Shown here piece after piece: positions 6,462 to 11,971 of a stretch of DNA of 12,865 bases. The notes beneath the pieces are model-generated. The model was not told the origin of the DNA and made no database searches. It was given only the letters and a program-made list of their open reading frames with translations. Position numbers and translations under genes: made by a program. The stretch lies in contig CAZELH010000023.1 of assembly GCA_964513095.1 (NCBI GenBank), positions 1 to 12,865 on the forward strand. The letters are read 5' to 3'. The first letter of the stretch is position 1, and each line of letters starts with the position of its first letter. The DNA comes from JBDKGD01 sp964513095 (GTDB lineage: Bacteria > Patescibacteriota > Minisyncoccia > UBA6257 > 2-01-FULL-56-20).

Positions 6462-6598
6462 CTTCGTCAAAGACTTCGGCGTGGCGAGGCCCGTTAAAAC
6501 GAGCAAACCACACATTTTCTGTCTTTTTCTCCCTTATTGTATGAATTATTCGTGTTTTTTTCAATATCTGGGTCTTTTTTGGGTGCCCTTTGTCAATA

Positions 6599-6627
6599 TT
6601 GTGTATTTTTTGGTTTCGCACTAGAAT
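6599..6627 (+). promoter_or_regulatory. Promoter of the membrane protein at 6641, very short leader
   Basis: TTGTGT (6599-6604), a 17-base spacer and TAGAAT (6622-6627). The predicted start near 6634 leaves about 7 bases before ATG 6641. This supports 6641 as the start over the in-frame ATGs at 6590 and 6626, which lie upstream of or within the -10. Confidence 0.5.
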
Positions 6628-6640
6628 GTATCCATCTTTT

Positions 6641-7249
6641 ATGAGTATTTTTAGTCGGCGACAGCGGATAATAACCCTTGTTTTAATAGGCTTTTTAGCT
6701 CTTGGGGGTGCTGGGTTTTTCTATAATCGTTACACTCATGTTTCTGTGCCTGTTCGATTTACCGAGGCGCGACTTCAGGGGGCGATTATTTCTGAAAGCA
6801 TTGTTGGTCTTTCTAATCAGCTTTCCAACGATGTTGCTCGTATTAACACGCTGGATGATCAGGGGCGATACAATGAGGCGTTAGAACTCGCCGATACGCT
6901 TTTAGCCGAAAGTCAGGATGTACGAGTAAAGGCAAACCAGCTCTCGGCTCAGTTGCAAGTGATGACAGAGAATTTGGACTCTATAAACTCATCTGGCGCT
7001 CGAGATTCGGCATTGGCGGCGATTTCTTCGCAGGTAGCCCTTATTAATAGTCTTCTTGCTTATAGCGACTATTTAACGCAATTACTCAAGACTCTTCGGG
7101 GGCGTTTTGTTGGTGAACATATACAACAGTTGCCATTGGCAGAGACTATTACTAAGATTAATCGCGAGGTGGAGCTGGTTAATTCGTTGAATGTGAAAGC
7201 GTCAGAATCCATGAAGCGGTTTGATGAGATTGTGGCAGGGAAAAATTAG
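6641..7249 (+). CDS. Single-pass membrane protein, function unknown
   Basis: A 202-residue protein I cannot assign to a family. A short basic N-terminus (MSIFSRRQR) is followed by a membrane helix (about 9-28), then VSVPVRF (35-40) and a long, mostly helical extracytoplasmic part rich in Leu, Ser, Asn and Glu. The segment 72-117 (GRYNEALELADTLL, then VKANQLSAQLQVMTENLDSI) has heptad-like spacing and may form a coiled coil or TPR-like hairpin. Orientation by the positive-inside rule puts the C-terminal part outside. I chose ATG 6641 because the predicted promoter overlaps the earlier ATGs. It is apparently monocistronic; heptamer repeats begin right at its TAG stop. Confidence 0.8.
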   Translation: MSIFSRRQRIITLVLIGFLALGGAGFFYNRYTHVSVPVRFTEARLQGAIISESIVGLSNQLSNDVARINTLDDQGRYNEALELADTLLAESQDVRVKANQLSAQLQVMTENLDSINSSGARDSALAAISSQVALINSLLAYSDYLTQLLKTLRGRFVGEHIQQLPLAETITKINREVELVNSLNVKASESMKRFDEIVAGKN

Positions 7250-7339
7250 TAATTAGGGTATAGGGTATAGTAAGGCAAGTATAAAATCGTGAAGCGTAAA
7301 TCGTGAAACCTAAAGCGTAGATCGTAGAGCGTGTAAAGC
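7249..7339. repeat. Degenerate tandem heptamer repeats
   Basis: From 7249 the sequence divides into 7-base units without gaps. The first block holds GGGTATA twice (7256, 7263), then GTAAGGC and AAGTATA. From 7284 the units are AAATCGT, GAAGCGT, AAATCGT, GAAACCT, AAAGCGT, AGATCGT and AGAGCGT, a consensus close to RAAKCGT. They start at the last base of the upstream stop codon and stop about 105 bases before a tRNA. They recall the short tandem heptanucleotide repeats (STRR) described in cyanobacteria; any relation is inference. Confidence 0.7.
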
Positions 7340-7386
7340 AAAGTATTGCAATACACCACATCTAACCCCCCCATTCCTTTTTATAT

Positions 7387-7426
7387 AGTATTGATACTGT
7401 ATACCCAATACTAAATACTTTATACT
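7387..7426. promoter_or_regulatory. ATACT repeats, inverted repeat and -10 upstream of the tRNA
   Basis: ATACT occurs at 7394, 7408, 7415 and 7422, the last three exactly 7 bases apart. AGTATTG (7387-7393) and CAATACT (7406-7412) form an inverted repeat. The last copy is part of TATACT (7421-7426), a good -10 box 17 bases upstream of the tRNA 5' end on the plus strand. No good -35 is found at the usual spacing. Confidence 0.5.
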
Positions 7427-7443
7427 GATTTTGTAGTTATTTT

Positions 7444-7519
7444 CGGTCCGTAGCTCAATTGGCAGAGCAATCGTCTTATACACGATCGGTTGCAGGTTCG
7501 AGTCCTGCCGGACCGACCA
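7444..7519 (+). tRNA. tRNA with anticodon TAT, predicted tRNA-Ile(UAU)
   Basis: A 76-base perfect cloverleaf with an encoded CCA. The acceptor CGGTCCG (7444-7450) pairs with CGGACCG (7509-7515), and the discriminator is A (7516). The D stem is GCTC/GAGC. The anticodon stem ATCGT/ACGAT encloses the loop CTTATAC, so bases 34-36 (7477-7479) read TAT. The T arm is GCAGG-TTCGAGT-CCTGC. UAU would decode AUA (Ile). Most bacteria read AUA with a CAU tRNA modified to lysidine by TilS, so this anticodon is uncommon. The C1-G72 pair is also unusual for a tRNA-Ile. A plausible -10 lies upstream; no clear terminator is seen before the converging gene. Confidence 0.93.
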
Positions 7520-7592
7520 TTCGATTTCGTTCTTGATAAAATAAATATTTCTGGTACGGTCTAACGACTAATTTCAATGAAGTAGAGTTTGC

Positions 7593-8606
7593 TCATTTTT
7601 CCAGTATTGTTTCAAGGTGTTCGTATTTTTTCATAAATTCTTTTTCTTTTTCGAATTGAGCAATTGGAGCATGGCGAAAATAGAAAGATCCATCCTCGCT
7701 TATTATTAATTCTTCCAAAAATCGCACGGCATCCTCGGCTGTTTCGCAGCTTTGTGGCAGTTGTCCTTTCTTTTTTAGCTCACTCGTCAGTTGTTCTGCG
7801 ATACGCGAAGATTTTTCAAATGCTCTATCAAGTTGTAGAGCAAGCCAAAATGGTGTTATTGAATATTCTTCGTATTCCCAATCTTCGATGTTTTCAATTT
7901 TTGCAGTATCGTATTTTTGTATTGCTTCGCTGTACAGTGCTAATGCCTTTGAAAGCATTTTGTGAGAGACACCCCAATTATTTTTTTCAAAATCGGTTAG
8001 TCGAATGATGTGCCTTATTGAATCAGCAATGCATTTTTTTGTAGCAATTATTTTTTTATTTGTTGCCAATACTTCGTTGATACTGAAATCTCTTGTTTTA
8101 AAATATTCTTTTATTGTCTCTATTTTTTCTACTCCATGTCCAAATTGAAAATCGTCGGGCATATATGTTTCGGCTATTTCTTCATCTCGTGAATCATCTT
8201 TGTTCCATTCCTCTATTCTTACAATGTCCATATCTCGAAACTCGCCGGATGAATCAATCCCTATATTTTTTAACAGCAATGCTCGAGCCGCGCCGCCTTT
8301 TACCGCATATCCTTCTGGTATTTGGAGTCCGGTTATCTGCTTTTCAACGGGTAATTCCCAAATATTTTTTTCTAACTCTTTTATTTTCGTCGAATCATAG
8401 CCGTACTCTTTTAATATTTCTGGCACGGTTCTTTTGTCTATGTTTTTGTCGAGGTTTCTTTTTTCCTCATGTATTTTTTCTACCTGCTCCCATGTTTCTT
8501 GAGTTTTTTCTGGATGAATACTGAGCCATGCGTACGCCATTTTTTCTCGGAAATCTTCACTTCCTATGTGCGTTTCATTTTTTACTCCCTCGTTAAATTC
8601 TTTCAT
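7593..8606 (-). CDS. Diverged poly(A) polymerase / CCA-enzyme-like nucleotidyltransferase
   Basis: A 337-residue protein with the head-domain signature of class II poly(A) polymerase/tRNA nucleotidyltransferases (Pol-beta superfamily). KGGAARALLLKN (103-114, GG at 104-105, R108) is followed by RDMDIV (124-129) with the catalytic-type D125/D127. Then RDFSINEVLATN (172-183), the equivalent of the RRDFTINAL motif, leads into a RHIIRL segment (198-203). Compared with true CCA enzymes the usual GGAVRD is GGAARA, so one acidic residue is lost. The N-terminal 95 residues are charged and helical and do not match the family; the C-terminal part is helical. Substrate is unknown: tRNA repair, RNA tailing or another NMP transfer are possible. 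The ATG at 8606 lies 7 bases after a perfect TATAAT. The stop is TGA. The gene looks more AT-rich than ftsH, which might reflect transfer. Confidence 0.75.
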   Translation of the reverse strand: MKEFNEGVKNETHIGSEDFREKMAYAWLSIHPEKTQETWEQVEKIHEEKRNLDKNIDKRTVPEILKEYGYDSTKIKELEKNIWELPVEKQITGLQIPEGYAVKGGAARALLLKNIGIDSSGEFRDMDIVRIEEWNKDDSRDEEIAETYMPDDFQFGHGVEKIETIKEYFKTRDFSINEVLATNKKIIATKKCIADSIRHIIRLTDFEKNNWGVSHKMLSKALALYSEAIQKYDTAKIENIEDWEYEEYSITPFWLALQLDRAFEKSSRIAEQLTSELKKKGQLPQSCETAEDAVRFLEELIISEDGSFYFRHAPIAQFEKEKEFMKKYEHLETILEK

Positions 8607-8613
8607 TGAATCT

Positions 8614-8619
8614 ATTATA
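8614..8619 (-). promoter_or_regulatory. -10 box of the nucleotidyltransferase gene
   Basis: On the minus strand a perfect TATAAT (8619-8614) ends 7 bases before ATG 8606, so transcription would start at about the start codon. At a 17-base spacing the -35 position falls in the ftsH terminator loop and stem and does not match the consensus. No SD is present. Confidence 0.6.
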
Positions 8620-8622
8620 TCT

Positions 8623-8649
8623 AAAAACCCCGCTAAATGCGGGGTTTTT
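8623..8649 (-). terminator. Rho-independent terminator of ftsH
   Basis: A perfect 11-base stem: AAAAACCCCGC (8649-8639 on the minus strand) pairs with its complement at 8633-8623 around a 5-base loop. It begins 6 bases after the ftsH stop and ends in TTTTT on the minus strand. Because it starts with A5 and ends with T5 it could also act on the plus strand. Confidence 0.93.
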
Positions 8650-8655
8650 AAAGGA

Positions 8656-10488
8656 CTATACAGGGATTTGTTTGATGTTGAATGGTTTTAAGATTTCGTA
8701 GAATTCTTCCTGTTCCAGTGTTTCTTTTTCTATCAGGGTTTTGGCAACCGCATCAAGCGCGGCTTTATTGTCTTTCAATGCTTTTTTCGCGAGATCAAAG
8801 GCGTGTTCGACGATTTTGTGGATTTCGCTGTCTATTTTTTGAGCGGTGTGCTCGGAGTAGTTCTTTTCGGTTGAAATTTCACGACCCAGAAAGACCATTT
8901 CTTGCGTATCACCAAATGTCATAGGGCCGAGTTCTTCGCTCATACCGTATTTGGTAACTATTTTGCGAGCAATTTCTGATACTTGTTTCAAATCACTTGA
9001 GGGGCCGGTTGAAATGTCGCCAAACATCATTTTTTCGGCAGTTAATCCTCCTAGTGCCATCGCCATGTCGGCGATCATGTGTTTTTTGGTTTTTAGGTGG
9101 CGTTCCTCGAGGGGAAGTTTTAAGGTGTATCCTCCTGCCATTCCTCGGCTAATGATAGTCACTTTGTGTACTGGATCAGCGCCTTCTACTGATGCGGCAA
9201 CGACTGCGTGGCCTGCTTCGTGATAGGCGGTGATTTCTTTTTCTTTGTCGCCAATAACCCGATTTTTGCGTTGTGGTCCTAAAATAACCTTTTCAATGGA
9301 TTCTAAGAGCTCTTCTTGTCCTACTTCTGTTTTGTTTTTTCGTCCCGTGAGAAGGGTTGCTTCGTTTACAAGGTTGGCGAGCTCTGCACCGGAGAATCCG
9401 GGGGTGCGAACCGCAACTTTGCGAATATCAACATCTTGCGCCAGTGTTTTTCCTCGAGCATGAATTTTTAATATCGCTTCACGGTCGTTAATATCGGGTA
9501 AATCAAGCATTACACGGCGATCGAAGCGTCCGGGGCGAAGTAACGCGGGATCAAGCACATCGGGGCGATTGGTGGCTGCTAATACGATTACGTTGGTGTC
9601 TCGATCGAATCCATCGAGTTCTACAAGAATTTGGTTGAGTGTTTGCTCGCGTTCGTCGTTTTGACTGCCAAATCCAGCACCTCGTTGGCGTCCTACGGCG
9701 TCTATTTCATCGATAAAAAGGATTGAGGGGGCGGCTTTACGAGCAGTTGCAAAGGCGTCACGGATACGGCTGGCGCCGACTCCCACGAACATTTCAACGA
9801 ATTCAGAGGCGGATACGTTAAAAAACGGCACATTGCTTTCTCCCGCCACTGCGCGAGCTAATAATGTCTTTCCTGTGCCTGGTAATCCCACCAAGAGGAC
9901 GCCCCGAGGGATGCGGGCTCCTAGGTCGAGGAATTTTTTGGGATTTTTTAAGAAATCTACCACTTCAACCAGTTCTTCCTTGGCTTCCTTGGCTCCAGCA
10001 ACGTCGCTAAAGAGAACCCGCTCTTTGGCGAAGTTAGAAAGACGGATATTTGATTTCCCAAAGCTCATTGCTTGGTTTACCCCGCCCCTTGCTTGTCGAA
10101 ACATAAACCAAAAGACCACTAAGATGCCGATAATCGGTAAGAGAGAGGGGATAATGACTCCAGCCCAGTATTGCCACCCCGACTGATCGACGACGACAAT
10201 CTCCACTTTCCGCATATTTTCTGGATTTACTCCGAAATTCGTGAGGGTTTCGGTTAACCCAGCCTCTACTTCTTTCTTGGAGGTGGCTTCCTCATTGTTT
10301 TTGAGGGTAATATCGAGGGTGTCGCCATTTATTTTAATCTTTGACACCTCGTCAGCGTTAATTTTGGCTGCGAGGTCGTTTAGAGTGAGCTTTTGTGGGG
10401 CATCTTTCTGGTACAAGACTGAAAACAGTATCGACGCGATTACCAGCGTTGCCACTGCCCAGAGGATTTGTTTGGTAAAGTTTTTCAT
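8656..10488 (-). CDS. ftsH: ATP-dependent zinc metalloprotease FtsH
   Basis: A 610-residue membrane protease that extracts and degrades membrane and some soluble proteins as a hexamer. In order: membrane helix 1 (about 7-26), a small extracytoplasmic domain (about 30-105), membrane helix 2 (about 107-129), an AAA+ domain and the M41 peptidase domain. Visible motifs: Walker A GLPGTGKT (201-208), the pore segment around FVEMFVGVGASR, Walker B ILFIDEID (256-263), the second region of homology ATNRPDVLDPALLRPGRFDR (305-324), the zinc site HEAGH (423-427) and the likely third ligand D499 in STGPSSDL. Walker A has Leu where most FtsH have Pro (GPPGTGKT). The start ATG 10488 gives the usual basic N-terminus; there is no SD. 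It has its own promoter and terminator. Confidence 0.98.
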   Translation of the reverse strand: MKNFTKQILWAVATLVIASILFSVLYQKDAPQKLTLNDLAAKINADEVSKIKINGDTLDITLKNNEEATSKKEVEAGLTETLTNFGVNPENMRKVEIVVVDQSGWQYWAGVIIPSLLPIIGILVVFWFMFRQARGGVNQAMSFGKSNIRLSNFAKERVLFSDVAGAKEAKEELVEVVDFLKNPKKFLDLGARIPRGVLLVGLPGTGKTLLARAVAGESNVPFFNVSASEFVEMFVGVGASRIRDAFATARKAAPSILFIDEIDAVGRQRGAGFGSQNDEREQTLNQILVELDGFDRDTNVIVLAATNRPDVLDPALLRPGRFDRRVMLDLPDINDREAILKIHARGKTLAQDVDIRKVAVRTPGFSGAELANLVNEATLLTGRKNKTEVGQEELLESIEKVILGPQRKNRVIGDKEKEITAYHEAGHAVVAASVEGADPVHKVTIISRGMAGGYTLKLPLEERHLKTKKHMIADMAMALGGLTAEKMMFGDISTGPSSDLKQVSEIARKIVTKYGMSEELGPMTFGDTQEMVFLGREISTEKNYSEHTAQKIDSEIHKIVEHAFDLAKKALKDNKAALDAVAKTLIEKETLEQEEFYEILKPFNIKQIPV

Positions 10489-10512
10489 AAATATGGTGAG
10501 AATGTATGTGAT

Positions 10513-10541
10513 AGTATAGCCTATTTTGGCTTTTATTTGAA
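10513..10541 (-). promoter_or_regulatory. ftsH promoter
   Basis: On the minus strand TTCAAA (10541-10536), a 17-base spacer and TATACT (10518-10513). The predicted start near 10506 gives a leader of about 18 bases without an SD sequence. Confidence 0.65.
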
Positions 10542-10608
10542 GCTTTTCCGATGCTTTTTAGTCGTTTTAGGCCAATTTTCCTCACTTTTTTGTGCATAAA
10601 ATAGAAAA

Positions 10609-10808
10609 GAGGGTCAGCAACAGTGTGCGGACCCTCGTAGAGAGGTGAGCGGAGAGATGGGTATGAGGCAAAGGCCTCTTTAAAAGAAAATGTGATATGA
10701 CCTACTAATAGTCCGGTGTGAAGGGTCAATACTTCTAGTGTCTGGTGGGTTCGTGCGGTTGCACGAGGGCTTGTTTTTACTCTTAAAAAGAGAAAACAGT
10801 GTTTTTTT
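10609..10808. ncRNA. Candidate structured small RNA, strand uncertain
   Basis: Read on plus: a TAAAAT box (10597-10602) would start transcription at about 10609, exactly where the stem GAGGGTC/GACCCTC (10609-10615/10630-10636) begins. Then come a stem of about 8 pairs (10638-10645/10675-10682), TGACC/GGTCA (10698-10702/10724-10728), TCGTGC/GCACGA with a GGTT loop (10751-10766), and a hairpin with CTCTT/AAGAG core (10780-10792) followed by seven T (10802-10808). Read on minus, the GAGGGTC/GACCCTC hairpin is followed by TTTTCTATTTT and would be a good terminator. I do not recognise tmRNA, RNase P, SRP or 6S RNA signatures. The -35 for plus is poor. Confidence 0.35.
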
Positions 10809-10820
10809 ATTTGTATACCA

Positions 10821-10832
10821 GATCGATCGATC
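10821..10832. repeat. GATCGATCGATC palindrome
   Basis: Three overlapping GATC sites form a perfect 12-base palindrome in the intergenic region. It may be a protein-binding or methylation site or chance. Confidence 0.4.
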
Positions 10833-10943
10833 CTCCTGTAGAGCCATCATCTCCTGCAAAAATATTGAGTTATGATGAACTGTTATTACTATACCATATT
10901 TTATATACGGCAATACAGGGTGGGTGTGCATAAGTGGGGAGAC

Positions 10944-11069
10944 AAGGTTTGTAAGCCTAATTTTCAAACCAGCATACTATTTTTTGCAAAAAATAGTTGC
11001 TTTGAGCTCAATAAATATTGTGGTCAATATTTATTTCCGCTACATTTTAAAATTAGGCTTACAAACCTT
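10944..11069. repeat. Nested inverted-repeat (cloverleaf-like) element
   Basis: A perfect 21-base inverted repeat (10944-10964 against 11049-11069) encloses two further hairpins. The first is a perfect 22-base palindrome (10976-10997) that extends to 10971-11001 across one bulged T. The second is an 11-base perfect stem, AATAAATATTG (11010-11020) with its complement (11025-11035), and a TGGT loop. Together they fold as a three-stem junction in single-stranded DNA or RNA. No ORF, no T-run after the outer stem and no flanking direct duplication were seen. It might be a MITE-like element, a structured RNA, or a replication/recombination site. Confidence 0.8.
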
Positions 11070-11097
11070 TAATGTGAGAGAGGGGAGTGAGAAAGAG

Positions 11098-11120
11098 GTA
11101 AAAATTTTTCAAATTTTTAC
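11098..11120. repeat. AT-rich perfect hairpin
   Basis: GTAAAAATTT (11098-11107) and AAATTTTTAC (11111-11120) form a perfect 10-base stem with a 3-base loop, 29 bases after the nested inverted repeat. It is symmetrical and could terminate transcription weakly on either strand or serve as an unwinding element. Confidence 0.55.
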
Positions 11121-11236
11121 ATTTAAAAACCGGACATACGAATTGCGAATTAAGAAAGAGTATAGACAAAAGGGAGATTCTTAAGTCTTTTTGTTTTGAA
11201 TTTTATATGTGTCGTAAAATAAAACAGAGTTATTCG

Positions 11237-11245
11237 TGATATACT
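11237..11245 (+). promoter_or_regulatory. Extended -10 promoter of the DUF218 gene, leaderless
   Basis: TGATATACT matches the extended -10 pattern TGnTATAAT with one mismatch. The hexamer ends 6 bases before ATG 11252, so transcription would begin on the start codon. No -35 is recognisable, as expected for an extended -10, and no SD is present. Confidence 0.65.
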
Positions 11246-11251
11246 AAAACA

Positions 11252-11962
11252 ATGTTCGAGAACCCTGCGTTGTATCCAGAGAGTCTTCCTCAAAAAAAAG
11301 AAATAACAAAGGAAAAGATTATTGAATCTGATTCGACTGTTGTGGAACGGTTACCCCATGCTCAAGTGGCGTTGGTGCTTGGGGCAGAGCTTAAAAAAAC
11401 AGCGAGAGGAGTGGAGCTAGGCATTGAATCAAAAATGCGTGCCTTGGGCGCTGCTCATCTATTGAACCAAGGTACCGTTGATCACGTTTTATTGGCTGGT
11501 GGTATTACAAAAGAATTTCCCGATGTTGTGATTTCTTCTGTTATGAAAGAGTATTTGGTGCGCCACGGTGTTTCCGAAGAAAAGATATTGATAGAAGATC
11601 AGTCTAAAAATACTACCGAAAATATCGAAAATGCACTTGATATATTGGAAGCCCATAAAATAGCAACGGCTATTTTGGAAACATCTCAATATCATCTTGC
11701 GCGTGCGAAGCAGTTGTACGCTCATATTCTTGAAAAAAAGGGATTACACATTAAAACAGCATATGTTGATGCTGAAGAACTTTTGGATAAGCGGTCGTCT
11801 CATTACAAGAGCTTAACTGAACACTACGCAGCACCTACATCACTTACGAAAGCACCCATTGATGCTCTCTATAAAGGCGGTAGAGAATTTCTCCGGCGTA
11901 TTCTTATCGCGATTGATCGTGATGATAAATTGGCAACATTTTTTGCTCGCAAGCTTCGTTAA
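11252..11962 (+). CDS. DUF218 domain protein (YdcF/SanA/ElyC-like)
   Basis: A 236-residue protein with a DUF218 domain at about 35-175. Typical elements: VALVLGAEL (39-47), HVLLAGGIT (78-86), a VISSVMKEYLVRHGV helix (93-107), SKNTTENIENA (118-128) and LETSQYHLARA (142-152), which are the conserved Gly-rich, Ser/Thr-Glu-Asn and His/Arg positions of the family. Members act in envelope functions or bind nucleotide-like ligands, but the reaction is unclear. Unlike SanA or ElyC there is no N-terminal membrane segment, so it is probably cytoplasmic. ATG 11252 is fixed by the promoter directly before it. The xerC-like gene follows 9 bases after the TAA, indicating cotranscription. Confidence 0.88.
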   Translation: MFENPALYPESLPQKKEITKEKIIESDSTVVERLPHAQVALVLGAELKKTARGVELGIESKMRALGAAHLLNQGTVDHVLLAGGITKEFPDVVISSVMKEYLVRHGVSEEKILIEDQSKNTTENIENALDILEAHKIATAILETSQYHLARAKQLYAHILEKKGLHIKTAYVDAEELLDKRSSHYKSLTEHYAAPTSLTKAPIDALYKGGREFLRRILIAIDRDDKLATFFARKLR

Positions 11963-11971
11963 AATACATTG

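Larger units (their letters stand above)
10542..11251. other. 710-base intergenic region without a credible gene
   Basis: This lies between the divergent ftsH and DUF218 genes. I see no ORF with protein-like composition on either strand. It holds a hairpin-rich block (10609-10808) that could be a small RNA, a GATCGATCGATC palindrome (10821-10832), two TGTGCATAA 9-mers (10591-10599 and 10925-10933), a 126-base nested inverted-repeat element (10944-11069) and an AT-rich hairpin (11098-11120). It is by far the longest non-coding stretch in an otherwise compact window, so it probably has a function. Confidence 0.7.

Noticed and set aside
6250..6621. A 123-codon open frame on the minus strand
   Set aside because: It runs straight through the tRNA-Gly gene and the REP-like hairpins; the protein has no family character and part of it is translated tRNA.
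7249..7339. CRISPR array
   Set aside because: The units are 7 bases and contiguous, with no spacers and no cas genes.
7476..7484. DnaA-box-like TTATACACG
   Set aside because: It lies in the anticodon arm of the tRNA and differs from the consensus at the last base; explained by the tRNA.
10680..10967. Minus-strand open frame of about 95 codons, or a 56-codon version starting after GGAG
   Set aside because: Composition is Ser/Thr/Arg/Asn-rich with no recognisable domain, the longer form overlaps the nested repeat, and the region is better explained as structured non-coding DNA.
10955..11058. Integron attC site near a tyrosine recombinase
   Set aside because: The arms read GCCTAAT and ATTAGGC, not RYYYAAC and GTTRRRY; the conserved AAC/GTT is missing, the outer stem is perfect with no extrahelical bases, and the recombinase is a Xer type without the IntI-specific insertion.
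10944..11069. Complete insertion sequence or MITE with target duplication
   Set aside because: There is no transposase and the bases flanking the outer arms (GGGGAGAC on the left, TAATGTGA on the right) show no direct repeat. A decayed or duplication-free element remains possible.
10924..11184. Plus-strand open frame of 86 codons
   Set aside because: It is a translation of the nested inverted repeat and the AT-rich hairpin; no SD or promoter fits.
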